From: Saururus chinensis
Lineage: Eukaryota > Streptophyta > Magnoliopsida > Piperales > Saururaceae
Direction of reading: 5' to 3'
Length of the DNA: 64,000 nt
NCBI GenBank assembly: GCA_035235625.1
Contig: CP141140.1
Location: 7,274,685 to 7,338,684 of the forward strand
Shown: positions 35,736 to 46,617 of the stretch, in pieces
How the letters are laid out: every line of letters begins with the position of its first letter
How positions within the stretch are numbered: position 1 is the stretch's first letter
Notes under the pieces: generated by a model
Told to the model about the DNA's origin: nothing
Seen by the model: only the letters and a program-made list of their open reading frames with translations
Databases searched by the model: none
Position numbers and translations under genes: made by a program

Positions 35736-36043
35736 TAAATATATTTTCATGACAAACTTCATTGCTAGTTGGTAACGATGTTACATAGGGGCAATTTGGT
35801 ACATAAGACTTTTGGATCATGTTATATTCTTATGTACCATGTTAGGTTTCTATGGACCATGATAGGACCCCTATTACCTTACACGTAGTCCAGTCATGCT
35901 AGAGTCCTTTTTAATTAGGCCCCATTTAAGATTTTGGATTCAACAAGATACTCCATCAAATATTAAGTGTCCTAATTAATTTTTTAAAATTAACTAAATT
36001 TAATTTATTTTGAAAAAATAAATAGGATAGAATTTGGGGAAAT

Positions 36044-36735
36044 TTTATCAAGTGGAACCGTTCCACAAGCCACTTGGTGGATACTAACATGTGCTCTTTG
36101 ACAAGTTCTAATGGTTTCTATGTGTTTGAATTTGAGTAAATTCAGGTTTTAACTTGAGTACTGAATCTTCAAAGATTCAGTTGAATCAACCTCAATTCAG
36201 GCTTAAATTTTTAGAATCTTGTTTGTGCATAGAAGTTGCACATAATGAAAAATTTAGCACTGAAGTTGATTCAAGCTGTTTCATGCCTGAATCACTAAGG
36301 TGATTCAGTCTCCTAGTCCCAGTTTTAAAATTTACAAAATTTATTATTTTTCAATGGTTATTTTTAATATGGATTTGAGTTTCAAGAAACGTGCAATATA
36401 TGTAGGGCCTACTTTGAAAGTTCAAAATTACCTACCCTTGTGGGATCTTGTTCAATAGAGTTCGAATTTAGAAGCGTAATAGTACCAAGAATGTGCATAT
36501 CCGAGTTCAAGAAAGAGAGAGTTATATTAGTTTAAAGTTTTAAAATTGGGTTTAACGCAATATCTGAATTTATTCTAACAAATTCTATTGCTAAACGTAA
36601 TTCACATTCGGTGGTAAATTTTTAGAATTAATTCGCTACTAAATTAATTCAAAACCCAAACGACCCCTAAATGTGTCAAAATATGAATTAGACTTGTGTT
36701 CATCCACGTGGTAGAACGGTTTCCTGGGAAACCTT
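36044..36735. mobile_element. Element bounded by GTGGAACCGTTCC inverted ends, containing LTR-like debris
   Basis: The left edge AAGTGGAACCGTTCCAC and right edge GTGGTAGAACGGTTTCC are imperfect inverted repeats about 690 bp apart. The same left edge and its following sequence recur at 44832. Inside, 36410-36570 resembles part of the LTR at 38756 (CCTACCC, AGTACCAAGAAtGTGCA, TTTAAAGTT in the same order). No protein coding seen. Confidence 0.45.
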
Positions 36736-37493
36736 TTACAATTTGGGAGGGAGAGCCTATTTTAATGTTTTGTTCCAATTACAAGAGACAAGAAATATAA
36801 AACTCTCAAACCAATTAGACAAAAGTTCTCTGCCTTTTGACTCTCTTTGACGATGTTTTACTTCTCTTCTTTCATGATCGCTGGTCCGGAAAATCATGAC
36901 ATCATTTTAGTGGTAAACAAACCCGCCAAAATTTCATTGAAGGGGCCATTTAAACCAAAATTTTCATTAAAATATTTAATCATATTAGTCATAAGTGCTT
37001 GCCTTTTCTCTTTTCGGCAATCTCATTCATATTGCAATTTGATTCTCCTTTAGGTAGTTAAGTGCTAATGTAAGTTTTTTAAACGATCAGCAGAATTTCC
37101 GATTAATGCATGACTTATCCTAGTAAGCAAGAAATGCTGATGTCGACAATGTTTGTCAATGCCTGGCAATTAATTGACACCGAACAGAAATTAGTGTCCT
37201 ATCAAATCAATTGTGAAAATCAGAGAGATATGAATTGTGAATTATATAATGATCTTTGTTATCTTCACAACATTTGAAAGATCTCATTCCTGCACCAGAT
37301 GATGGCATGGGAACTAGACTGGTCTCCACAGGGTATGAGGATGTTGAGTATTTTGTTACAATCCAGATGCTCGGGTCTTTTCATTCCTTGGGTTAACTAC
37401 AATCCTATCTTACTTATATATATATACACACACAATAGCTTAGAATGTTAAAAGTGTATAAGACCGTCCCCTTTCGAAGTAACATACTAATCA

Positions 37494-38203
37494 CTAGGGG
37501 TGTTCACGTACAAAAATAGACATGGACACAAGGTTGTCCATGTCTATTCACTATTTACATACCATTTGTCTATATCCATCCGTGTCCGCCCTAATTTATA
37601 TCATATATTATCCAAGGCCATCCATTATGGATACATACGTACACAGATGGACTAGGAGTTTAGGACAAATACTTTAACATCTAAATTTTATCTCAATTTA
37701 AATTGTGTAATAACTATGTAGCAAGACTATCACGATATATAGGAATTAGATTCATGTTTTTAAGTTATCTAGTACCTATGTAGCATGTTAAGACTATCCT
37801 AGCATATTAAATAGGTTTTGGATCTATATTTTCAAGTTATACAATACCTATGTAGCATGTTAAGACTGTCCTAACACACTACATAAGTAGTATATTCATT
37901 TTTTAAAGTTTGTCAAGTACCTATGTAGCATGTTAGAACATTCCTAACATGCTACATAGATACTGAGTTCCATTTTTTCCCTTTAGTATTTAGTAATACA
38001 CAAATATTTATGGGAGGCTTGGGTAAGGGTGGCAGATGTAGATGTCTGCAGACACGAACAAGGGTATATTCGTGTCCATAGCTCCTCATTAGGGCAGATA
38101 AAAAACTTGGTTTATGTTCGTCTTGGACACAAAAAATTGTCCGCTCAATATAAAAACAGACACAGACAGACATCATGGACTATAGATGTCCATGAGCACC
38201 CCT
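37494..38203. mobile_element. hAT-like non-autonomous element, copy 1
   Basis: Ends AGGGGTGTTCACG and CATGAGCACCCCT are inverted repeats, flanked by the 8-bp direct repeat ACTAATCA at 37486-37493 and 38204-38211. The 8-bp duplication is the hAT hallmark. The interior carries several diverged copies of a CCTATGTAGCATGTTAAGAC motif. No transposase. Confidence 0.85.
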
Positions 38204-40408
38204 ACTAATCATCATTAGAAGCATTAAGGGTGCTCATGGACAAAAATAGACATGAATATAGGGTTGTCCATGTCCATCTGTGTCTACCCTAATCCGCGTC
38301 ATATTTTGTCCAAGTCCGTCCACTACAGACACAAACGAACACGGACGGACTTCGACAAATACTTTAACACCTAAATTTTATCTCAATTCAAATTGTGTAG
38401 TAACTATGTAGCAAGTTAAAATTGTCCTACCATGCTATATAGGTACTAGATTCATGTTTTTAAGTTGTCTAATACCTATGTAGCATGTTAATGTTATCCT
38501 AACATGTTACATGGGTTCTAGATCTATATTTTCAATTTATCCAGTACCTATGTAGGACAGTCCTAACATGTTACATAAGTACTAAATTCTATTTTTTTCC
38601 TTTAATATTTAGTAATACAATAATATTTATGAGAAGCTTGGGTAAGGATGGCAGACGCGGACATTTGCGGACACGGACAAGGGTATGCCCGTGTCCATAG
38701 TTCCCCATTAGGGCAAACAAAAAACTTGGTTTGTGCCCAAGCCTATGTTCGTCTTTGTAACGACCGCGAATTTTCGGTATGATTTCTTGCCTCTAAAAAA
38801 ATTATTTTATGAGTTTTTAATTGATTTAAATTATTTAGAGGTAAATATTTAGAGATTTTTTATTAGGTGTGATAGATCTCGGTGAGACAAGCGTAACGAA
38901 CCTAAGAACGCATTAAACAGAGGTCGGAAGCAAAAGTTGCAACCTCGGGAAGCGTGCTATAATGGGCAAGACCGACTTTTAAAAGTGCGAGATAACCTAC
39001 CCATGTGGGGTTTAGTTTTGAATGACTCATCGATACAAGTCCATCGGTACTAAGAACGTGCAATTCCGACTTCGGGATAAGAAGTTATCACATTTTAAAG
39101 TTGAAATTATATTTGATTAAAATAATAATAAAATATTATTAAAAAATTAAGAAACGGACAAAATAGTTGGCGTCACTGCTAACACCAGCGGCTAAAGCTG
39201 AGTCAAGCTGTGCCATGCAGGATGACGCACAACAGGTCTGCACGAACACGTGCACGCCAAGCGCGGCGGTGCCATTTTTTGGCCATTTGGGGTGCGACAC
39301 TTGTCGTACGCACGTCCTCGGCTCGCCTATTTCTCTTATAAATTCAGAATTCCATTTATTCTTCTGGACAACTTTTTGGAGTCATTCTGAGTCTGTTTCC
39401 TTTCATTCAAAAAATGTTCTTAGCTAAATCGAGGGTGTTTTACGCAATGGAAGCATCCATTCCTCAAGTTAGCGACCCTATATGGGGGAAACGTACCTGG
39501 GCAAGGAGAGGTTTTGTCTGCTTCCAACAGGCGCAGGAAGGGTAAAGTGTCTCTAAGTGAGGGGAGGTTCATTCTGCCGCGTATGAGTGTGTGAAGGGTA
39601 AAGTGTTTCTAGGTAAGGGGGGATTCTATCTATCGCTTATGGGCGTATTGTGAGAAAAGTGTCCCGAGCTAAGGGGAGGTTCTGTCTGTAGCTTATTAGC
39701 ACAGAAAAAGAGTTTCTAGAGTCAATCTAAATCCGTTTTCTTCCGTTAAAAAGGCGTTCTTACCTAAATCGAGTGTGCCGGATGTTGTGGCGGGGTTATT
39801 TTTCTGGTTAGAGACCTCTATAACCCTATAAATGGATATCCAATTTCGTGGTATCCGGTTCATCAGCTTCAAACTTGTGCGGAAAGCGAGGTAGGGGCTT
39901 ATATCCTTTCCTATGACATAATTATAAACTTTGGTTGTGTTTTTAACTTATTATTTATACGACTCTCGTATGTTATGCGTTAGAGATTATTTTTAAGTTA
40001 TGATTTAAGATTTCTGCACATATATTCGATCTGTCGAATGGTTAATTATTGAGATAGAATATGATTTATATATTGTATGTTAATAATGCTATTATGTATA
40101 TTTTAATTAGTCGAATTATTTGTCGCAGGAAGCAGATATGTTTTATATTGCATGCATTATGATTGCCTTATATATAATAGTTTGATCGAATGTTTATCAA
40201 TAAATTTTGATATAAATTATATACGGTGGAGCATGTAAGATAGAGATAAAGTAGCTTCATCACTATTTTCATTGCGAATGAATACAATATGTTTAAAATA
40301 CGGTTTTATAGAACTCGTCCTTGTTAAAAGGAAGATTTTCAATATTATTTTTAAAAAGACGTATAAACATGGTGATCGAGTTACTGAAGCGGGACAAAGA
40401 AGGGTAAC

Positions 40409-43346
40409 TGTCATGCCCTGCACTGCCCGACCAGAGTCGAACCCAGTCCAGGGGCCGGTTAAGCGCACGGGAGTGATAAGGAGATTGAAAAATGATTAAG
40501 CGGAAGACTTATGTCATAATTACGATCGATCTAACAAAATTAAGGACTATACGCACCACTTTCAGTAAGAGTAAATAAGTAGAAAAAAAAAGTTACTTTA
40601 ACTCTAAAATAAGATAAAATTTCAACTCACACACTAAATTAATCTATAGCCCACTCTAAGCTCCAAAATAAGTCTTAAATAATTCAAAATACTAATGTAG
40701 CACAATCCAAAATGAGAACTACACACATAGGTTCTAACATAATATCAAAACAAGGAAACAAGCCACATTAGAGATCTCCACGTCTACTCCCAAGTCATCT
40801 TCGACCTTTCCTCATAGAGAGGATCCTATCCATCTATGTGTCACGCTATGCAGCCCTAAAGCAAAAACACAAGAAAGATGAGTGAGTTTAACAAACTCAG
40901 CAATTGTTTTACTACATCTATAATTATCAGAAACACGACGACATAATAATATTACAATTTAGATCAATTATTAACAAGATATATCATTTTCTGATCATAC
41001 ATACACATCACCTAAACCTGCATCATAGTGTATAACTTACCTAATGCAATTCAACCTCATATAAACCTATATGAGATGTATCTCTAACATACACTTCAGA
41101 TCATTTATCAACATCATATAAACCTGTATGAGATATATTTCTAACATACATTTCATATCATTCATCAACATCATATAAACTTTCATAAGATATATCTCTA
41201 ACATACATTTCAGATCATGTATCAACATCATATAAAAAATGCCTCCATCAAGGAGTAAACACAATTTAGTGTCACACAGATAGGAACACAGACAAGGCCA
41301 TAAAGATGTGTCATGGTCCAAATTCTACATAATAATATAAGAAGATTGGGGTTGTCAATCCATAAAGCTGCTCACCCTGAACAATCCTGGCCAAAGATGT
41401 CCCATTCTCACATAGAAAATCTAAAGCAGGGGTGTTCTCCCAGGGACATCTCCTGCGATGGGGAAGAGCCTGAGTTTCCATATAGGAAACCTTAAAACAC
41501 ATGGTAGCCGGTGCATAGAGCATACCATACTAAATTCTCAGGGTCTAGAAGACAATCATAATAATCTCAATTCAAAAGACACGTACATAACTCGTCCCCA
41601 CATAATTTCATTTAATTAGACTTAACCCGGAATACACATATTCCACAAAAGAATTTAAATCAAAACATGTCCTTTTAGACTAATCAAGTTTCAATTAAGC
41701 CAACGACCGATTAATCCGGCATGCAATTTTACCACATTGCATCTAATCGATCAAACTCGGTTAATTTTGATAAAATATTAATTAGAAATCCGTTTTCATT
41801 ATGCATGCAACATGATACATATGTGGGTAAGACATACATGAATCCTAATTCATTATAAGTGCTCTCATTAGCCCCTAATGCATAATTTATAATCATAATA
41901 TCAAGTCTCATTATAATCATTAACCCCACAAGTGTGTGTACATGATAAAAACACCTCACTTAATATATATTAACATGTTTTGTAATTAACTCACCATCAT
42001 ACTACACATTCGCATTAATATCTAATCATTGATTTCAGCGAAAAATTATAAGAAAAAAATCATTCAAATCATAACTCAAGTTAAAACCTAACCACAAGCT
42101 CATTCACCTCATACTTAAGTCTAAGCATAATATTAATATTTACACCTCATTTAACCACATCCTATAATGACATATCAGTCCATTATCATGCAGTAACTCC
42201 ACTGAAAACATGCTTACCATAGGAATCAACCACTCATAACTTCAAGATAGCAATTCCAACAATGATATCTAACTACAAGTCATTTCACATAACTCTAAAT
42301 ATATATTACAACTTCTAAACATCAATAGTATGCCCTTACAGTAACTTACTCTGACTCAAAATACTCCACATACATATAAAAATGATATATCAGAATAGAG
42401 ACATCAAAATAAACATCATACAAACAATAAAAAATTCTGTTGTGTAGCCGTTCGAACACCTTGTAGGGCCGTTAGATCGGCTAAACAAGGAAAATGTTGA
42501 AATTACAGTGTTGCCGTTCGAACGCCTAAAAGAGCCATTCAAACGCCAACAAGGCAGATTTGACCTTCTTCCTCATTTCAAATTTTTAAACCGAAACTCT
42601 ATTAATGAAACTTAAAATCTCCATCTAACCACTCGAATGCCATTAAAATTTCATCATACCTTCTAGAAAGCTAATCTACATCATAACAAGACAGATTCGA
42701 CCTTCTTCCTCATTCCAAATAAACCATAAAATCGAAATTTTTATCATAGGAAGACTGAAATTTAGAAGACCCATTACCTTATCCCTTGATTAAGTTTGGA
42801 TTTGACGTCACCCTTCTTGAAAATCTTAATCCCTTTTTAATTCGGGCCTAAATGGGGAATTAGGCCTTAATCACCCTCTCTCAGCTTATTCCCAAAATGG
42901 AAATGACTCAGATTTTTCTATTTATAGTATGACTTGGGGTGTACATAAGTAACTAGTGGGGTATAAATAAAAAATTTGGCTAAAAATGGGTATTTTGACT
43001 ATTTTAGCACTAATTAAACCTGAGAAAATTATGAAAATTTTTATAAAAGCTTGTGTTGATGTCTAGGTTAATTTAGTCCAAAAACCTAAATTTCACCGGT
43101 GGGGCCCACAGGGGGTCCCGCCAAACCCTAATTTTTAAAAAATTAGTGAAAATTAAAAAAATTTCAAAAATTTAGATTTAACCCAAAATCACTTAAAAAC
43201 AATAATTGTAAAGTTAATTTTGATTAAAACTATAAGAAACACCATTTATTTTTAAAACCACCGAATTAATAAGAAAACGTGTTAACCACACGATAACTAA
43301 TAATTAAAATAAAACAAAAACCGGTCTAAAAATGAGAGTCCTTACA
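40409..43346 (-). mobile_element. Inner solo LTR nested in the outer LTR
   Basis: Begins TGTCATGCCCTGCAC and ends AGAGTCCTTACA on the plus strand, flanked by the 5-bp duplication GTAAC (40404-40408 and 43347-43351). Length 2938 bp. Read on the minus strand it starts TGTAAGGACTCTCATTTT, similar in form to the outer LTR start, so it is probably a related family in opposite orientation. No coding frames; no internal repeat of its own ends, so a solo LTR is favoured. Confidence 0.75.
41058..41236. repeat. 57-bp tandem repeat, three copies, in the inner LTR
   Basis: CATATAAACCTaTATGAGAT, followed by CTCTAACATACAtTTCAgATCATtTATCAA, recurs three times and a fourth partial copy begins. The period is 57 bp, shown by a 19-residue repeat in the chance minus-strand frame across it. 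Confidence 0.8.
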
Positions 43347-44831
43347 GTAACTATCTCATTAGAATGAGTGACCAACCTTGCCTTTGTAGTCACTGATAGT
43401 GATGCTCCCATGGCTTGTAGAGGCGAAGCGAGGGTTTTCAATAAAGATAAACATTAAGATATAATGTTTTAAAAGAAAATAACTCTTTTTAGAGTCTGGG
43501 AACTCTAGGATATTTCGATTGAGTCAAGGACTTAAGACTATGAGTCTGAGACTCATGAGTGTTTTGGTTGTCTGGAGCTATTGTTGGGCGCCCCGATAGA
43601 GCTCCGTTGAATAGTTAAGGACACAATTAATCCGATTCAGAATCGGATGCACAATACCTATTTTAGCGTGGTGAGACTCTAATGAAGGGGAAAACCCCTG
43701 ATTCACCCCTAACGAAGGACAACTATTAAGGCTACGCGCGCTAGGGTAGAGAGTATCATGGGAAAACTCTCTACTCTCGGCGCCCCATGAGCATGGGTGA
43801 CTCTTCTATCCACAAGCACGAATTATTTTGAAATAATCTGTGGGAGAGTAAGAGGTTGCTGCTTTGTACCCGCAACAAATTCCTATTATTAATATATATG
43901 TCTAAGACATTTGTAGCAAGCCGTGCGAGCTCCCTAGTAGCATCTTTGATACGTAAGAAGAAGCACTAGGGGCGGTTTTAGGTGAGAGGCACACCCTGTT
44001 TTCATGAAAAATATTATATATGATATGTGTTGTGAAACTGCCATGTGTTTATTTATGCCTAATCATATAAACTTCCATACTGAGTATTTTAAAATAATCA
44101 CCACCCCCCAGACTTTGCAGGACTTGACGAAGCTTAGTGTATGGATAGAATGACCTACTTTGAAGTTTTATTGATGTGATTTTTAAGAATTTCAACTGCA
44201 CCGAAATGAGTAAGAACTCATTATTTTTCTCTTGTATGTTTGTACACGGACCGTGGTTCCTGAGGATATTACTATTTTAATATCGCATAAGGCGAGCGGC
44301 TCCAGTTGCGGGCCTGGGTAAACTCCGATATATTTGTGAAAAGAAAATTTTTATATACTTCCAAAATCCCGGGGTGCGACAGTCTTTGACACAAAAAATT
44401 GTCCACTCTATATAAAAATGGACACGAACACGGATGGACATCTGGACTACAGACAACAATGAGTACTCTTAAGAAGCATCTAACCTGGCCACGTTCCATG
44501 ACCAGCACTGGTGACTATGCTACATGGATCCTAACATGGTGCATAAAGCCAACCCATGACTATACTACATGGGGTTTCTAACATGGTAGCATGATCACGG
44601 GTGCGGGTCATGGAGTCGATTAGGAAAATATTTTCGATAACCATTAATGCTATGTTGCATTCCCCCAAAGTTGTAACTTTCTAGGGGTAAATTCATTCAT
44701 AAGAGGACATAGCCGAGCCAAAATTGAGACAAAGAAGGAACAACATGTTAATTTAATGTAGAGGAAAGGAAAATGGAAAAGGTCATGCATCGTGAATATA
44801 TAGATTTTCAACAAATTGTACATGTAGGATG

Positions 44832-45010
44832 AGAAATTATCATGTGGAACCGTTCCACAAGTAGCGTGGTGCATAGGTCCACTAATTATTTGACACATTT
44901 TAATATTTTTAACGCGTTTGAACGTGAGTAATTTTAGATGTTAACTTATTTTTATGTGTCAAGACATGAATGGTTCGAATCACAACAACGCAATAGAACT
45001 GTTCCATTGG
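44832..45010. repeat. Second copy of the GTGGAACCGTTCC repeat
   Basis: ATTATCATGTGGAACCGTTC at the left and GAACTGTTCCATTGGAAACC at the right. The sequence after the left edge (TTTGACACA, GTTTGAACGTGAGTAA) matches the element at 36044. Without the LTR-like interior it is about 180 bp. Confidence 0.5.
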
Positions 45011-45239
45011 AAACCATCTCACATAGGATGAACTTGATGTGCGAAAGCTGGTTCCTTGATTCATGTTAGAGGTAGAGGAAAGAGTTGAACAAACCTTCAT
45101 AAGTGGGCAAGACAAAGCATGCAAACTGTAAGCTACACCTACCTTCGTATTTTTATAATGACCCCAGGCCAAGTCTCACTTTGGCGGGGTCTTGAAAAGT
45201 CAACATCAAGAAGATTGGGAGAGTATAACTGATATATAG

Positions 45240-45368
45240 GATAAATAATGAGGAGTCTGTCACCCTAGTTTTGGCTAGCCCACCCCACATTTACATAAAT
45301 GGTAGATATTTACTAACTGTGCTAATAGGGTGGGGTGGCTAAAAGAAAAGGGTAAGAGATTTCTCATC
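45240..45368. repeat. Small foldback repeat
   Basis: Arms with TTTTGGCTAGCCCACCCCAC on the left and GGGTGGGGTGGCTAAAA on the right extend outwards to AATGAGGAGTC and GAGATTTCTCATC. About 129 bp with a loop of about 40 bp. It could be a MITE; no target duplication read. Confidence 0.5.
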
Positions 45369-46080
45369 TTAGATAAAAGATTTAGCATTTTATGCCAGAA
45401 TAAAGCATTGGGTTGTATACTCTTGAGATACTAAAATATACATACTAGTTTTGTGTTTGTCTCAATGTCATCATCACATTGTACATTCAAATAAAGTCTA
45501 TCGTTCACGAGACTTATGTGTTTCAATTAGAAAGGCAAACCATCCATAGCTACTTCAATACGATTCACATCCATTCATAGTCTTTCAGATTATGGTGATC
45601 ATTATGAATGCTTTTGTGACTTCCCTTTCAATGGCGAGTGCATTTTCTATGTACAATTTTGTATTGCACTTTTGTGGGAAAGTGTGTTAGCCAGATCAGA
45701 GATGTATGTTTTTTTATGGCTAATGAATTGGGTTTTGCCCGTGGGACTTTGAATTTTATAAAAAAATCATGGTAGTTTAATGTAGACACAAGGAACATGG
45801 AACTATAGAAGCAATCATGAATATGCATATATGAGCATAGTGTGCAAGCAGGACGAACTTACGTGCGAAAGCTGGTTCCGTGATTCATGCTTTCCTTTCA
45901 CCTTTTTCGCAGATTGGTAAAAGCGTGCCCATCGAATGTGCACCTTTATGTTAAGGCGCCTCTGCCGGCCATTTTTCCGCAAGTGGGGTCCTTGGAGCGC
46001 GATCTTTTGGGAGAAGACCACAGCTCCGGCCGACCGCCCTCCTCCCTCGGCCTTCCTCGTATCTAAAATAATCCCCAGCG

Positions 46081-46087
46081 TATAAAT
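46081..46087 (+). promoter_or_regulatory. TATA box candidate for the calmodulin-binding protein gene
   Basis: TATAAAT about 540 bp before the ATG, just after a GC-rich stretch. A likely leader-intron acceptor (TTTATTTCAG at about 46473-46482) lies between it and the ATG. Inferred from position only. Confidence 0.35.
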
Positions 46088-46617
46088 CCGTACAGGTTCC
46101 TGTACCTTATTACTTTATCCAGCCATCATTTACGCGAGCATACTACCATAATTCAGTACAATTTTGTCTGTCACCACCAGCCACATCGAAGCTTCTTGCA
46201 AGAGCTAAGAATAATAAACTAGTCCGCCTGTTTCCGCGTTTGTTCGTCGTTGAACAAAGCATGGCCGTCGTAGAGTACAGTCTACCATAATCCAGCATCC
46301 ACAATTTCCACGTACTATTCTAACGCCATTCTTGCCAAGTCAAACCGAACGCCTACGTTAGTGCTTGTCTGCATCATCTCTTCAACCACATTTTAAAATC
46401 CCACCAAGAACGAGTCCACCAACCTTTAACTGCATTCAAACTCGAAGAATCTTCCCGGTGGTTGGACTGGTTTTATTTCAGGCCTCTGGCAAGGGGAAGA
46501 CCTCATACTCAGAGAGTCGAGACCCTCTGCCGTCCGAACATTTACTTCCCACTCTGAAGAATACCTTCAAGTTCTTCTACTTGATGGTTTTTGCATCCTA
46601 AAATTTTTTCTTCCAAG

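Larger units (their letters stand above)
38756..44381 (+). mobile_element. Outer solo LTR (or LARD-like element) inserted in hAT copy 2
   Basis: Begins TGTAACGACCGCGAATT, ends CCCGGGGTGCGACA, and is flanked by the 5-bp duplication GTCTT (38751-38755 and 44382-44386), the pattern of an integrase-made LTR insertion. Without the nested element it is about 2.68 kb. There is no gag or pol reading frame, no primer-binding site and no second LTR, so a solo LTR left by recombination is the simplest reading. A TATA-like CTATAAATGG lies near 39827. Assignment to Ty3/gypsy rests on the end sequences and length and is an inference. Confidence 0.75.
38225..44471. mobile_element. hAT-like non-autonomous element, copy 2, split by an LTR insertion
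   Basis: Starts TAAGGGTGCTCATGG, ends CAATGAGTACTCTTA, and is flanked by the 8-bp repeat AGAAGCAT at 38217-38224 and 44472-44479. Its own sequence is 38225-38755 plus 44382-44471 (with a 5-bp overlap), about 616 bp. It is homologous to copy 1, which lies only 21 bp to its left and preserves the uninterrupted version of the insertion point (TTCGTCTTGGACAC at about 38117). Confidence 0.85.

Noticed and set aside
39283-39300. GGGGTGCGACA inside the outer LTR, identical to its right end, considered as a 5' LTR terminus
   Set aside because: No primer-binding site follows and no second copy of the LTR start is found to the right, so a paired-LTR reading fails.
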